Positions 23,401 through 34,200 of a DNA stretch of 64,000 nucleotides are shown here, in pieces (position 1 is the stretch's first letter; every line of letters begins with the position of its first letter). Source of the stretch: Larix kaempferi (taxonomy: Eukaryota; Streptophyta; Pinopsida; Pinales; Pinaceae); assembly GCA_027924585.1 (NCBI GenBank), contig BSBM01000486.1, positions 47,570,001-47,634,000 of the forward strand, in the 5' to 3' direction. The translations under genes and the position numbers were made by a program. Under the pieces are notes generated by a model, which ran no database searches, was not told the origin of the DNA, and saw nothing but the letters and a program-made list of their open reading frames with translations.

Positions 23401-23591
23401 TGAAAATTATTCTCCCTGTACCTGCGAACAACATCATAAGAGAACCCAGCCTCTGGGTGAAACATATAGCAGAAGCAGACAAGGCACCAGTTTCAGCAGC
23501 ATTACCAGCAGCAACAAGGGCACAAGTTTCAGTAGAAGAACCAGCGTTACCAGAAGCATCGGCTGTGGCAAATGCATCAGCTCTAGGTTAA
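20427..23591 (+). pseudogene. LTR-encoded coiled-coil protein of unknown function, copy 1
   Basis: From ATG 20427 to the TAA at 23589-23591 is 3,165 bp, exactly 1,055 codons, and the large open pieces (20427, 21036-22013, 22041-22493, 22869-23342) all share one frame. The protein starts with a basic, nuclear-signal-like PKGRKRKAKG. A globular part of about 350 residues follows (LFGDTKSTTGVP, AFRGTVFNWENILL, CIWNQVDTPIYTAYKLLWAQ, PFPFYIGAYKFSKIL), then a highly charged coiled coil (EEQRLKEEAERIQREADERA), a linker, a second coiled coil (ENIEKLEDDKELLEQQ) and an Ala/Pro-rich tail. Premature stops include TGA 22011, TAG 22655, TAG 22803 and TAG 23340; the 3' LTR has CGA, CAG, CAG and CAG there. 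A short stretch near 20720-20935 has offsetting small indels. The globular part faintly recalls plant-mobile-domain-type proteins, but I do not recognise the family. Confidence 0.7.
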
Positions 23592-24499
23592 TCTTTTCTT
23601 TTATATTTAATGAAAGGCCAAAGTGCTTTTTCTTTTGCCTATGTACCTTTTAAATATTAAAAGGACAGCTGGAGTTCTCTTCTCGTCCTTCTTTAGTAAT
23701 ATTTCTAGGACTTATTCCTTTTTTGTAAATGGGCACTATAGACAAATTAGAGGAATCAAAGAGGTTAGGGTACACTTGGCAGCTCTTGGAGCATTTTTTA
23801 AAGCTATATATAGATTATCAAAGGGTAGTACAAGGACTTTTTGCAGGTGAAAGGACACTCTTCTTGTGTACGTGAACTATTTCTGCTACATGAATGGAAA
23901 ATCATTTTGGCTTGTGGAAGCCGACACAACATTTTGCTTAAGATGGTGTTGGATAATTGTTGAACTATTTCTTCATCTTTCATACATTTTCTGTGAGATC
24001 TTTCCTAGCTATTATGAATTATTTCTCTGCTATGAATGATTTTATTTCCTTTGCAGAATTTCTGTGTTAAATGAGTAATGAGATGTGCTAATCAAATAAA
24101 ATCTATCTTTGATATCTTTTACTTTCTGCTGGAACTACATCTTTATGATTAAATGGCTATCTATGATATCTTTAGATGTGTCTTTCAGTTTTTGCTCACT
24201 TTCAGTTTTCTCCTTGCAAGGATAGATTCGATTTGCTTAAAATAATGTAGATTAGATTTGTTTTGTTACATGCATTTAGATTAGAAGCACTTGCATATCA
24301 TCTTTTAAATAAAATGTATAAACGGTGGATCGGGCCATAATTGGTGAACTTTAAACAAATCTTTAAATCATACACAGTAGCCGGAACCGTTAACCGGATG
24401 GATTCCCCACACCAAACGGTGAGCGATCTAATTGGGCTTGCTTACCAAGGAGAATCCCTTACTGATTGATGATACGATTTTCGAGGCATCAACAGTTTT

Positions 24500-24517
24500 T
24501 GGCGCTAGAAGGAGGGC
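24500..24517 (+). other. Primer binding site
   Basis: TGGCGCTAGAAGGAGGGC directly after the 5' LTR. It resembles the TGGCGCC-type primer sites of Tat/Athila elements. The exact tRNA was not determined. Confidence 0.55.
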
Positions 24518-26406
24518 CACCAATGCATGGATGGCAAAAAATATCCTTTTGTTAAAGAGAATACTACTGAAAACCCACCCAAAACAGCTATCCCAGACAT
24601 CTCCGATCTGGAATCAAGAAATCAAGAAAACCAAAATGCTGAAACAGAACAACAAGAAACATTGTATGCTGTCCCTTTTGAAGAAGTAAATCGTTTCAGA
24701 AGACATACCCGCTCTTACGTTAGAAGTCTTGGAGGGTTAACTATTTTCCCTTTGTTGCCTAGAATAAGAGATCCTAGGAAAGGGACCCAATACACAAGAG
24801 ACTCTGTTTTAGTTCAGAGTCTAGAAGAATTATTGGATTTATCTTTAGAAGAAACATTGAACCTTTTAACGAAGTCAGACCCGAAACTACTACAAATCAA
24901 GAAAGGCCAAATACTCCGCAGCATACTCCCCGAAATACTCTGCCACATACTCCTCAAAACTCCCCACGGCATACACCACCCCATTCTCCACCAAGAGTCA
25001 CGGCTGTGCTTGCATGGAGAGCAAGAGGAGCATTAAATCTAATTGGACCATTCCATGATTTTCCTAAGAATCCAGAAAAGGTCTTTCCCAAGTATGATCC
25101 TAGGAAAGGAATCTCTGCTGAAGATCATCTTAAGAGTTTTTATTTAGCTTTGAATCTTCTTAATGTAGAGCATGAATATGTAGTCTTCCGCCTTTTCCCT
25201 TCTACTTTTGAACCCAAGTATCTTCCTGGTACTTTAGCCTACAAGCCAGCTCAATAGAAAGCTAGGAAGATTTTGAAAAATGTTTTTTGAAGAAATATGG
25301 AAATCAAAAAACTATAGCTACTCTTATGAAAGAATTGTTATCTATGAGAATGGAGAATAAAGAGAAAGTTCAAGAGTTTAATCAAAGATTTACAACACTG
25401 TTAAATAACTTTAGTGATGCAAAAAAAGCCCACTGAAGAATGTTTAGTGGAATATTATACAACAGCTCTTAAACCCCCCTTTAGCAATGTTTGTAAAAAG
25501 AATGAACAATACTACCTTGATCGAAAACTTCGAAGAAGCCAAGGTGGAAGAGGAAGTAGTCAGTATTGCTAAACATTCTCTTGACCTAGAAGCAAAGACA
25601 ACAACTGTTAATAAGCCTTTTTTGTTAAACTAAAGATAAAGAAGAACCCGCAGTTGATCTAGAAAGTGTGATAAAGATGATGCAAAAGCTTTCTAATAAA
25701 ATTGTTGATCTAGAGAAAGATAAGACAGCTAGCTCTTCTAGACAACCATTCAAACCTTTCTACAATAAAAGGAATGAAGGTTAAAAATCCAACCCCTCCA
25801 GTAAATAATTCCGCTGTGCTAAATCTAAACGAAATAGGGATGGATCACTTCTGTACCTTCCATAAAGAGCAGCACTCCGAAAAGAGTTGTCCACAGTGGA
25901 TTAATTCAATGAGTTTGGTAATGAATCAGATGTTAGATGCACAAATTTTTGAGCAAGTGGAACTTCAACAAGAACAAATTCTTGAGCAGGAAGAATCTGC
26001 TCCCGATACCACGATGATCCTTTGGGATTGGACCCCTACCCAAGAACCGTCTTTTGAAAACCTCGGTGATGAAGTTCAAGCAACATCTATTAATGTCACT
26101 ACCAGAAGTAAAGGCCTGGTACTTGATCAAACAATAGATGTGACTAAAGATAAATTCGCTAATCAAATGCCAAAGCGACACATAATTGTCATCCCGCCCC
26201 AGCCTAAAATGAACCCAGCAGTAACTCCTGCAGTGGCTAAAGAGTCAAACACAGAGATATCCAAACAGCCAAAATCTCGTCCGAACAAAGCAGAAAATCA
26301 GCCAAAAGTTTCAAAAGAATGTGACATGGGTTATGACATAATTGAAGATATTAAGAAAGAAAAAGCAAATGTTTCCATTTTCGATATGTGTAGTCTGCCC
26401 CAATAG
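24518..26406 (+). pseudogene. gag: gag of the Tat-like element
   Basis: The frame starting at ATG 24527 gives a polar N-terminal part. After a frame change near 25010 comes the capsid-type core: LNLIGPFHDFPKNPEKVF, YDPRKGISAEDHLKSFYLAL, then, in another frame after 25257, MKELLSMRMENKEKVQEFNQ (25320-25410). The open frame 25774-26406 holds a Cys/His cluster (DHFCTFHKEQHSEKSCPQW) and a linker to protease. At least three frame changes and several stops break it. Gag would form the particle and bind RNA. Confidence 0.7.
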
Positions 26407-26533
26407 AGAAAGAAACTGATGGAATCATTTGACTCACAAACAAGCACTTCATTAGAAAACACTGAAGAAAAACCCAGAAATAAATGAAGCCAGCATTGGC
26501 GGAAAATCAAAATCTCAGACTCTGCCTTTTCTC

Positions 26534-26956
26534 TTGACTTTCAAAATCTTTAATCATAATGTACATAATTGTTTGGTAGATTCAGGTGCTAGTTCAAATG
26601 TCATGCCTTTGTCAGTTTGCAAAAGGATTAATGGACAACCGATCCCATATCCATCACAAATCATACAGTTAGATAGAACCGCTGTCAAAGTCATTGGTGA
26701 ACTGAAAGACATGCTTATTAGGTTGTCAGCTGATCCGAGAGTATGTAAGTTTATTGATATAATGGTGGTCGATATTCCTGAGGCTTACGGTTTAATCTTG
26801 AATAGGTACTGGTCTACAAAACTAAATGGTTACTTTGCAATAGATTGGTCTCAGTTGTGGTTACCTTATCAGAATAGGCAAAACCAAATCAAAATACTTA
26901 GAGAACCCCACATGAAACAAAATGTCACCCAGTTAGAAAAAAAAATGAAGCTGTGA
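26534..26956 (+). pseudogene. pro: Retropepsin-type protease of the Tat-like element
   Basis: A 140-codon open frame with the aspartic protease active site CLVDSGASSNVMP near residue 13 of the piece. The second conserved block is the Leu/Ile-rich VVDIPEAYGLILNRYWSTKL, with the downstream YFAIDWSQLWLPY typical of plant Ty3/gypsy. The active-site Asp-Ser-Gly is intact. It is cut off from gag upstream (26407-26533) by stops and is followed by a broken linker. Confidence 0.8.
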
Positions 26957-27164
26957 CTTTTTCATCTTCAGTTTTGGGGAATTATTTCTTGGAGATTGAA
27001 CACGGAAATTATCAGTCAGAAAATGTTAGCCATGATCCAGAAAAATAGTCCAATGTCCTTAATTTTTCACGGACTGATGATATTGATTGTAACATAGTGG
27101 GATTAGTTACTGACTTAGGTAGTAATGACACTAACTTAGTTAAAAAAAGAAAATGTTTTTTGGA

Positions 27165-27541
27165 TACTTTACTTTAATGGCTCCAAAACTCCAGAAGGAT
27201 CAGGAGCCGGTTGTGTTTTGATTGATCCCAAAAGAAATAAACATTTTTTATCTTGTAGATTAGAATTTGAATGTATGAATAATACTGCTGAGTATGAAGC
27301 TCTGATTCATGGTTTAAAGAAAGCTATTGGTTTAAATGTCAAATATTTGAAAGTATTCGGTGATTCAGAAATAGTTGTTAGGCAAGTGAGAGATACAATT
27401 CATTGCCTTTCACCACACTTGAAAGGATATCAGTCTGAGGTTTGGAATCTAATTTCCTGCTTTGATGCTTTCAATATAAATTCCATTCCTAGGTTATAGA
27501 ATGCTGTAGCTGATTTGTTAGCAACTTCTGTTCCAGATTAG
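27165..27541 (+). pseudogene. Extra (second) RNase H, upstream of RT
   Basis: A ribonuclease H of the archaeal/plant-like type found as a second copy in Tat elements. It reads YFNGSKTPEGSGAGCVLIDP, then NNTAEYEALIHGLKKAIGLN, KVFGDSEIVVRQVRDTI and NAVADLLATSV. The Glu and the second and fourth Asp are present. The first catalytic Asp (FDGS in relatives) is Asn (AAT at 27176-27178), consistent with a G-to-A change. One stop lies before NAVAD. It sits between protease and RT, and the normal RNase H is present after RT, so the element carried two. Confidence 0.75.
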
Positions 27542-28832
27542 TTCCTACTAATAATAAATGCTCCATTGAATTGATTTTCAGACCGTCCATTCCGGATAAC
27601 ATTACGAATCTCAGGGTATTTGATGATGATGAGCAGATTATTAATTTTTTAACAAATGAAGATATCTTCCAAGAATCCATAATAGATGAAGGGAAGCACG
27701 ATTCAAATTTGCAAAATAAGGATGATGCTAAAGGGAACTTCATGCCTAAAGGGGTAAAGAGTCTTGAAGCATTGTTCGATCTATAGAACAACTTCAAGAG
27801 GCCAACAAATGTCAAAACGCACAGCTCCTCCATGCAGCATGAATTGGCAAATCTGGGAATAGAGGCTGAACTGAAATATGTTAATCTTGGTAAATGTTAT
27901 ATGGTAGGTGAAAGGGATAGGTTCATCGAACTCTTTAAACAGTATAAAGATGTTTTCGCATGGACTTACGACGATTTGAAAACATATGATACCCGCATTA
28001 TTTAGCACATAATACCAATGAAAGCAGGCGTTAAGCCTTTTTAGCAGCAATTAAGAAGGATGCATCTGACACTTTAGCCTCTAATTCAGAAAGAGTTAAA
28101 AAAATTGTTGGATGCAAAGATTATTTTTAAAGTCCGACATTCTGAATGGGTAGCTAATTTAGTTCCTGTGCCGAAGAAGTTGGGAGAAATCAGACTGTGC
28201 ATAGATTTTCAGAACTTGAACAAAGCTTCCGATAAAGACAACTATCCCGTGCCTCCAATGGAGTAAATATTGAAAATGGTATCAGGATTAGAGCTTTTTT
28301 CTTTGCTAGATGGATTTTCTGGATACAATCAAGTGCTAGTAGCAGAGGAATACCAACTCAAAACCACTTTTCGTACAAAGTGGAGAAATTTTGCATATCG
28401 AAGAATGCCATTTGGATTGATAAATGCAGGAGCTACGTTTCAGTGAGCCATGGACATTAATGATTTCCGAGGGTTGGGCAGTCAATGTGTAGTCATTTAC
28501 CTGGATGATGTGACAGTGTTCTCAAAGAAAAGGGAAGACCATGTGTTCCACTTGAAGCAGATTTTCGATCGCTGCAAGAAGTATGGAATTTCTTTGAACC
28601 CTAAGAAAAGTGTTTTTGCTGTTCTTGAGGGTAAGATTTTGGGTCACAACATTTCAAAGAAGGGAATCTTGATAGATCAAGAGAGAGTGCAAGATATCAG
28701 CAAGATTCCCATGCCCCACAACAAAAGGTCTATGCAATCATATATGGACACCATTAATTTTGTTCGAAGGTTCGTACTAGACTTCGCTCATATCGTTAAA
28801 CCTTTGCAACAAATGGTAAAGCAGAGTGTATA
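27542..28832 (+). pseudogene. Reverse transcriptase of the Tat-like element
   Basis: A linker (27570-27960) leads into the Ty3/gypsy RT, visible in one frame with stops. It shows KKLLDAKIIFKVRHSEWVAN, LVPVPKKLGEIRLCIDF, LSLLDGFSGYNQV-type motif A (FSLLDGFSGYNQVLVAEE), FAYRRMPFGLINAGATFQ and motif C CVVIYLDDVTVFSKK with the YLDD box intact. Thumb and connection follow (GKILGHNISKKGILID). In-frame stops include TAGs near 28004 and 28043, a TAA near 28264 and a TGA after ATFQ at 28444. The last falls where relatives have Arg. The gene is dead but complete in extent. Confidence 0.85.
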
Positions 28833-29410
28833 ATTCAAGTGGAAAGACTTCAGAAAGTTGCATTTAAAGAAATTAAGGCTGCCATAGCTAATGCGCCTTC
28901 TTTAAGGAGTCCAGACTTCGATAAAGATTTTATTATGTACACCTTCGCTTTTGATAAATCTCTCACAGCTGTGGTCACCCAAAAGGCAGAATTAGGAGAT
29001 GAATACCCAATTTATTTTATGAGCACTAGTCCGCAAGGCGCTGAACTAAACTATCCTATGGTGGATCAGTAGGAATATGTAGTATTTAAGGTAGTAAAGC
29101 AATTCAGGCCATATATTATAAAAAATAGAACTAAAGTCATAGTCCCTCATCACGCTGTTAGATCTCTCTTCGTTCAAAAGGAATTGGGAGAAAGGAGAGG
29201 AAACTGGGTTACTGCTCTTCAGGAGTATGACTTAGAATTCAAACCAGCCACTATTATCAAAGGTCAAGGCTTATGCAAGATACTTACTAAAAATCTAGTT
29301 GATGGAGAGCTAGATTGGAGGAATGAACCAGAGTTGAATATGGTTGATGTATGTCCAATTTTCATAGCTCCCGAGTCTTGGTACAGGGACCTGGTGCACT
29401 ATTTATAGTT
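28833..29410 (+). pseudogene. RNase H (RT-linked) of the Tat-like element
   Basis: Frame from 28839: FKEIKAAIANAPSLRSPDF, FIMYTFAFDKSLTAVVTQK, PQGAELNYPMVDQ, then a TAG where relatives have a Lys/Gln-type codon. It continues through VVKQFRPYIIKNRTKVIVPH and LGERRGNWVTALQEYDLEFK. This is the RT-RNaseH region normal for Ty3/gypsy and partners the upstream extra RNase H. It would degrade the RNA strand during cDNA synthesis. Confidence 0.75.
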
Positions 29411-30566
29411 AGGATATTTTTCAGAACACTGGAGTTTGAAGCAAAGAAGGGCACTCCATTTGAAATCAACAACTTATCAAATCATTGAAGGAGTACTCTG
29501 TAGGAAGAATTATGATGGCACATTCCTTAGATGGAGAAAGAAGATGCAAGTAAAGTGGTCAAATAATTACATGATGGCCCTGCTGGGGGACATTATTCTG
29601 GAGAAACTACAACTCACAAAATTCTTAGAGATGGGTATTATTGGCCCACCCTTTTCAAAGATACTCACGCCTATGCTAGAAATTGCAATGTGTGCCAAAG
29701 GAGTGCTGAACAATTGCCAAAAGCAGCAGGTCCTTTGCAACTAGTGATCATCTCTCAACCATTTGAACAATGGGGTATAGATATTATTAGTAAGATAAAC
29801 CCAAACTCCTCGTTGCAACATCGGTACATTATGACAACTATAGATTATTTCACAAGATGGGTTGAGTTTGTCTTGCTGCGCAAAGTGAATGAAGATGTAG
29901 TTATCAAGTTCCTAGAAGAGAACATCTCCAATTTTTCTAGTCTTTGATAGTGCTCCTTATTTTTCGTCAATAAAGATTAATGAATTCATGTATGAGAAAG
30001 GAATTAAAATACATGATCCATCCAATTACTATCCCCAAGGAAATGGGTTAGCTGAGTCCACCAATAAAAATCTCATCTGAATCCTTAAAAAGACTGTGAT
30101 CGAAAATCAGAGAAGCTGGCACATAGCTCTCCCAAACGCTCTATAGGCAGATAGAGTCACCCCGAAAAATTCCTTAGGCATTTCTCCATTTACCCTGGTC
30201 TATGGCAAAGAAGCCATTCTCCCTCTGAATATTCTACTCCCATCCTTGCAGTTGTCCCAAGCCTCCCAAGGTTCTAGCAGTCAATCCCTTTAATATAGAA
30301 TTGATACCCTGCTAAAACTTGAAGAATCACGACAGAAGGCCAAAGACCAATTTCACCATCACCGAGATATAGTCAAAAGGTTGTTTGATAAGAATAATTC
30401 TGGAAAGAGAAGTTTCGAAGTAGGTGACTTAGTTCTGAAGTGGGATCACCAACATGATGGTAAAGGGATGCATACAAAGTTTCAACACTTATGGCTTGGC
30501 CCTTACCAAATTTTTGAAAAGCTTGGCCCGTCAACTTATAAACTAAGATTTAGCATTTCTTTCTGA
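29411..30566 (+). pseudogene. Integrase of the Tat-like element
   Basis: The N-terminal zinc region shows only its Cys pair (NCNVCQRSAEQLPK near 29680). The catalytic core has the first Asp in EQWGIDIISKI and TTIDYFTRWVE, the second Asp in FDSAPYFSS, and the Glu in YPQGNGLAESTNKNLI. The C-terminal part reads SFEVGDLVLKWDHQHDGKG and FQHLWLGPYQIFEKLGPSTY. A frame change near 29945 and several stops break it. Integrase would insert the cDNA into the chromosome; no chromodomain is seen, as expected for Tat rather than chromoviruses. Confidence 0.8.
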
Positions 30567-31297
30567 CTATCTTAGGGCCCCATTCACTCTAACATTAGTG
30601 ACTGTCCAAGGAATTTCACTATGACAGATCCATGGAGAGGAAGCATGTCTCATAGATGTATGGTATTTAAAATGATCCCATGCTACAAGTAAAATCCAAA
30701 AGGCTTATATCAAAGAGTCTAGTTTCCAGAAATTCTTGCCTCAATTAAAGCATGGCCGAGAAAAGCAAAGAAACTTTCAAATCATAGAAGCTGTTTAAAT
30801 AAACCAACCTAGAAAGGTTCTTCTCCGTCCGTGAAGCATGAAAATAAAATAAATCTTCCACTCACACAAAAGGACTTCATGGATTGAATAACCTATATCA
30901 ATTATTGAAAGCAAAAGAAATTTATTTCTGGAAGACTCAAAGCAGCAAAAGTCGTGAATTAAAGAAACATCCAAAAGGATGCAAAATAGCATGGGAATGA
31001 GGAACAAATGAATATGTCTGTGAGATATTGTTACGATCCTGTGGAGTTTTATATCAGTAGGCTCCTGAAAGATAGAATTTTAAAATGAACCTCACATTTT
31101 GGCCCTTAGAGAGTTGCAAGGAAGTCTGAGTCAAAGTTGCTTTTTCCCTCATCACCATTATGATAAGAGTGATCAGTGTATTCTCAGAAGCTGAACTATG
31201 AAGACATTTTGTTGCATATGTAACCAACATTTTTTAAGTTTCCTGACCATGAGATGAGTTTGTTTCATAGATCTGTGTTCGCCAACGAATTGCCAAT
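30567..31297 (+). other. 3' non-coding region of the Tat-like element
   Basis: No open frame of note. No convincing polypurine tract abuts the 3' LTR: the bases just before 31298 are GCCAACGAATTGCCAAT, which is unusual for an LTR element. Confidence 0.5.
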
Positions 31298-34200
31298 TGT
31301 TGTTGCTACAACATTCCCCCCAAATTTTTTTGTAAATATTGGGGCCCCTCCTCTGATTTGTTAGAGAAAGAAGTTTTCCTAGAAGTCAAGCCCATCAAAA
31401 CGTTTTTCTTATTTAGTTTCCTAGAATGAAGACTTGTGTTTTCTTCCTTTGAGTCCGCTTTTGTTTTTGCCTAAGTAAAACTCAAGCTTTTGTGCCGCAA
31501 CAGTAGAAGAACTAGGTTAGTTGGGCCGCAACGGTGGTAAAACTCAGCAAGTTTGGCCGCAACGACGATAAAAATGGATAAGTGAAACCAAACGGTGGAG
31601 GAACTCAGCCAATTCTGCCGCAACGACAGAGGATCTCGCCGAGTTCTTCTGCAATGGCAGTTCACCATGCTAGGTTTTTAAGCCTTCTTCTTTTTCGGAT
31701 GAACTCACTGAGTTCCGCCACAACAGGCGAAAGTTTTATTAAGTCTTTTGCTGCATTGCTTTAGAAGAACTCCACCAGTTCCTTCGTAATCCTTCGGCTG
31801 AACTCACTCAGTCTTTCCGCAACGGCGCTAGTACTCAGCTAAACCTCCCAAGACATGGCCTTGGGCCTCACTTATGGTGAAGTTCCCTGTCTCGTTTGCG
31901 GATGTACTCAGCTAGTCCTGCCGCAACAGGGATCCAAACTCACAAGCTCTCGCTGCAAACACCAGGTGAGTTGACCGAGTTGGTCCGATAATGGAGGCTA
32001 CATTTAATGTTAAACGTGCCAAAGCGACCCCAACCGTACTCACCATAACCCTATTTTAAATAACCTTACCCACCATGTTAAATGCCCACATGTGTCAAGC
32101 GATTATAAATATAATTTGGGCATTGTTGCATTTCATTTGTTTTCGTTGGCTAAAACGGTTGCTTGAAACTCCGTTCGTGGCCTACAAGTCGTCCTGACTC
32201 AGCCAGTTGCACGACACTATTAGCATTTTCGAGCTTTCTGTTACTCGCCAGGTAGGGGGATCTGTGAGCTTCTTTTTTCTTTTCGGAAGTGAGTTGTTTA
32301 TTCTTTTTCAGCCGTCACCCTTGATGCTTTTCCTATGTTTTGTTGGATAAACTCAGCATGCCTTTTGAAGCAGATAGCATAGCTCCCACCCCGTTAGATG
32401 ATCTCAACCCGGGTCTCAGTCAGCACAAACCATGTACGCTCTACATCACCCGTCTGTATTCACCATCAATTCTCAAACACAAGTTTCATTGTGAAGGTCT
32501 CGGCTTTGCTACCGCAGGCCCGAATTTAACAGTATCATACCTTGTGAAGCCAACTCACTCGTTTGTTTAAAAAGGGAAGCAATGTACATTTTTTATTATG
32601 AATTTTACTTCACATCCGCGTTTGAAATATATTGATCATCATAGGAATTTTTCATTGCTATATCTTTTAAATACACTGAAGCTGTATTGTTATGTCAGAT
32701 GATAGTCAGATGATCACTTTTCGCATTATAATTTTATCTTATATCCACCTATGCATGGCAAATGAACAGGATTAAGTCATGATGCCTAAAGGTGGCAAAA
32801 GAAAGGCAAAGGGGACTGAGCTGGAATTAGCTGGCGTTGATGCAAGAGTAGAAACTCTATTCGGGGACACCAAATCTACTACGGGCGTTCCTCTAGAAGT
32901 CAAATGGGGACACATATACCTCATGATAAGAGACCAAGACATTCCTGAGGCACTCCTAGAGGAAGGATATTTGTACCACAACATTAGGAGCTCCAGCATA
33001 TCTAAAGCAGCCACACATCCAGAACTCTTCCCTTGCTTGGCAGTAATTGGATGGATCCTATAGCATGCAAATGCCGAGACAAGAGTCCTTTCCGACAGAA
33101 AAAAGGGAATCCTTTGCATCGTTTCATCTAGCCTACATAGCAGGATCTTATAAGTTACCTCATGCTTAGCAGGAGCTTAACGATGAATGGCTCGGGCAAC
33201 TCAAGATGGATAAATTGGAGATGGCTAGAAAAATGCTAATCACAGGAAAAAAAATTAGGAAGAAGGAGAATGACGAGTACGAGGTTCAAAACCTAAGGCC
33301 TCCTTTTAGAATGATTGCCCTCATGCTGAGCAGAATCTTTGGTAGGGCTAACGAGACGGTTTATAGGCTCCAATGGGTCCCTATCATTCATTATGTGGCA
33401 TTCAGAGGAACAGTTTTTAATTGGGCAAATATTCTCTTAGATAGTTTGGCATCAGCTATAACTGCTACACAAGAAGGGTTAGTGGAAAAAAAGTCAGAAT
33501 TTTACATGTCCTCCTACCTAATAGATTTTATTTTGTTAAAGTTTCCTTTTCCAAAAATAGGATGCATCTGGAATCAAGCGGACACCCCAATATACACCGC
33601 TTACAAGCTGTTATGGGCCCAGAATTACAAGAGGAGCTACAAGCTCATTTGCAAAGAGTTCATCATACCTTTGTATGAGCTAATGTTCAATGAAGAGCCT
33701 AACTGCTTATCTGAGGATGCCATGAAAGTCATGGAGAACTATGGTGACTTCTATTTTTCGGAAGAAGGTACTTATATAAGGATGTATGGAGGCTCCAAGC
33801 CCCCATATATCCTACCTAGGTATGCTACTGATTACATAGTCCACAAGGAGGCAGTAAGGCAGGTGTTCCTTGACGGAATTGGTGGTACCTTGTATAGGTT
33901 AAAGAAGGCCTCTTTCCCTCCTTTTCCTTTCTATATTGGAGCTTATAAGTTCTCAAAGATCCTGTCAGTTGAATATTTTATTATGGAATTGAAAGATTTT
34001 CATTTTGGGGAAATGATCTTTCAAAAGAATGACAGGCGGGGCAAGGCTGCTGAGCATTGCAGGGAAATTCATGCTCACTTTTAGTATGCCCACTATTATA
34101 ATGAAGACGAAGAAGTATATAGAGGGGTTAGTAACATGACCAAACTACAAATTTGTCGTCTCTGTAAAGGCGGAGCCAGTTCTAGCTCCACTACTGTGCC

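Larger units (their letters stand above)
18981..24494 (+). repeat. 5' LTR of the Tat-like element (5.5 kb)
   Basis: It starts TGTTGTTGCTGCAAC and ends at ...GCATCAACA, six bases before the primer binding site. It aligns in order with 31298-36864 throughout; the segments compared by eye differ at only a few percent. The left part has several short repeats on a GCCGCAACG(A/G)CAG theme (about 19180-19620). A TATA-like box lies at 19751, and the long reading frame occupies 20427-23591. At 5.5 kb it is unusually long for a plant LTR. Confidence 0.85.

Noticed and set aside
23623-23850. Gene downstream of the LTR reading frame (also 35997-36191)
   Set aside because: The open stretch occurs in both LTRs simply because they are copies; no codon bias or motif, hydrophobic and Phe-rich from T-rich DNA.
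31240-31297. Polypurine tract of the Tat element
   Set aside because: The bases before the 3' LTR are mixed; no purine run of useful length is present.
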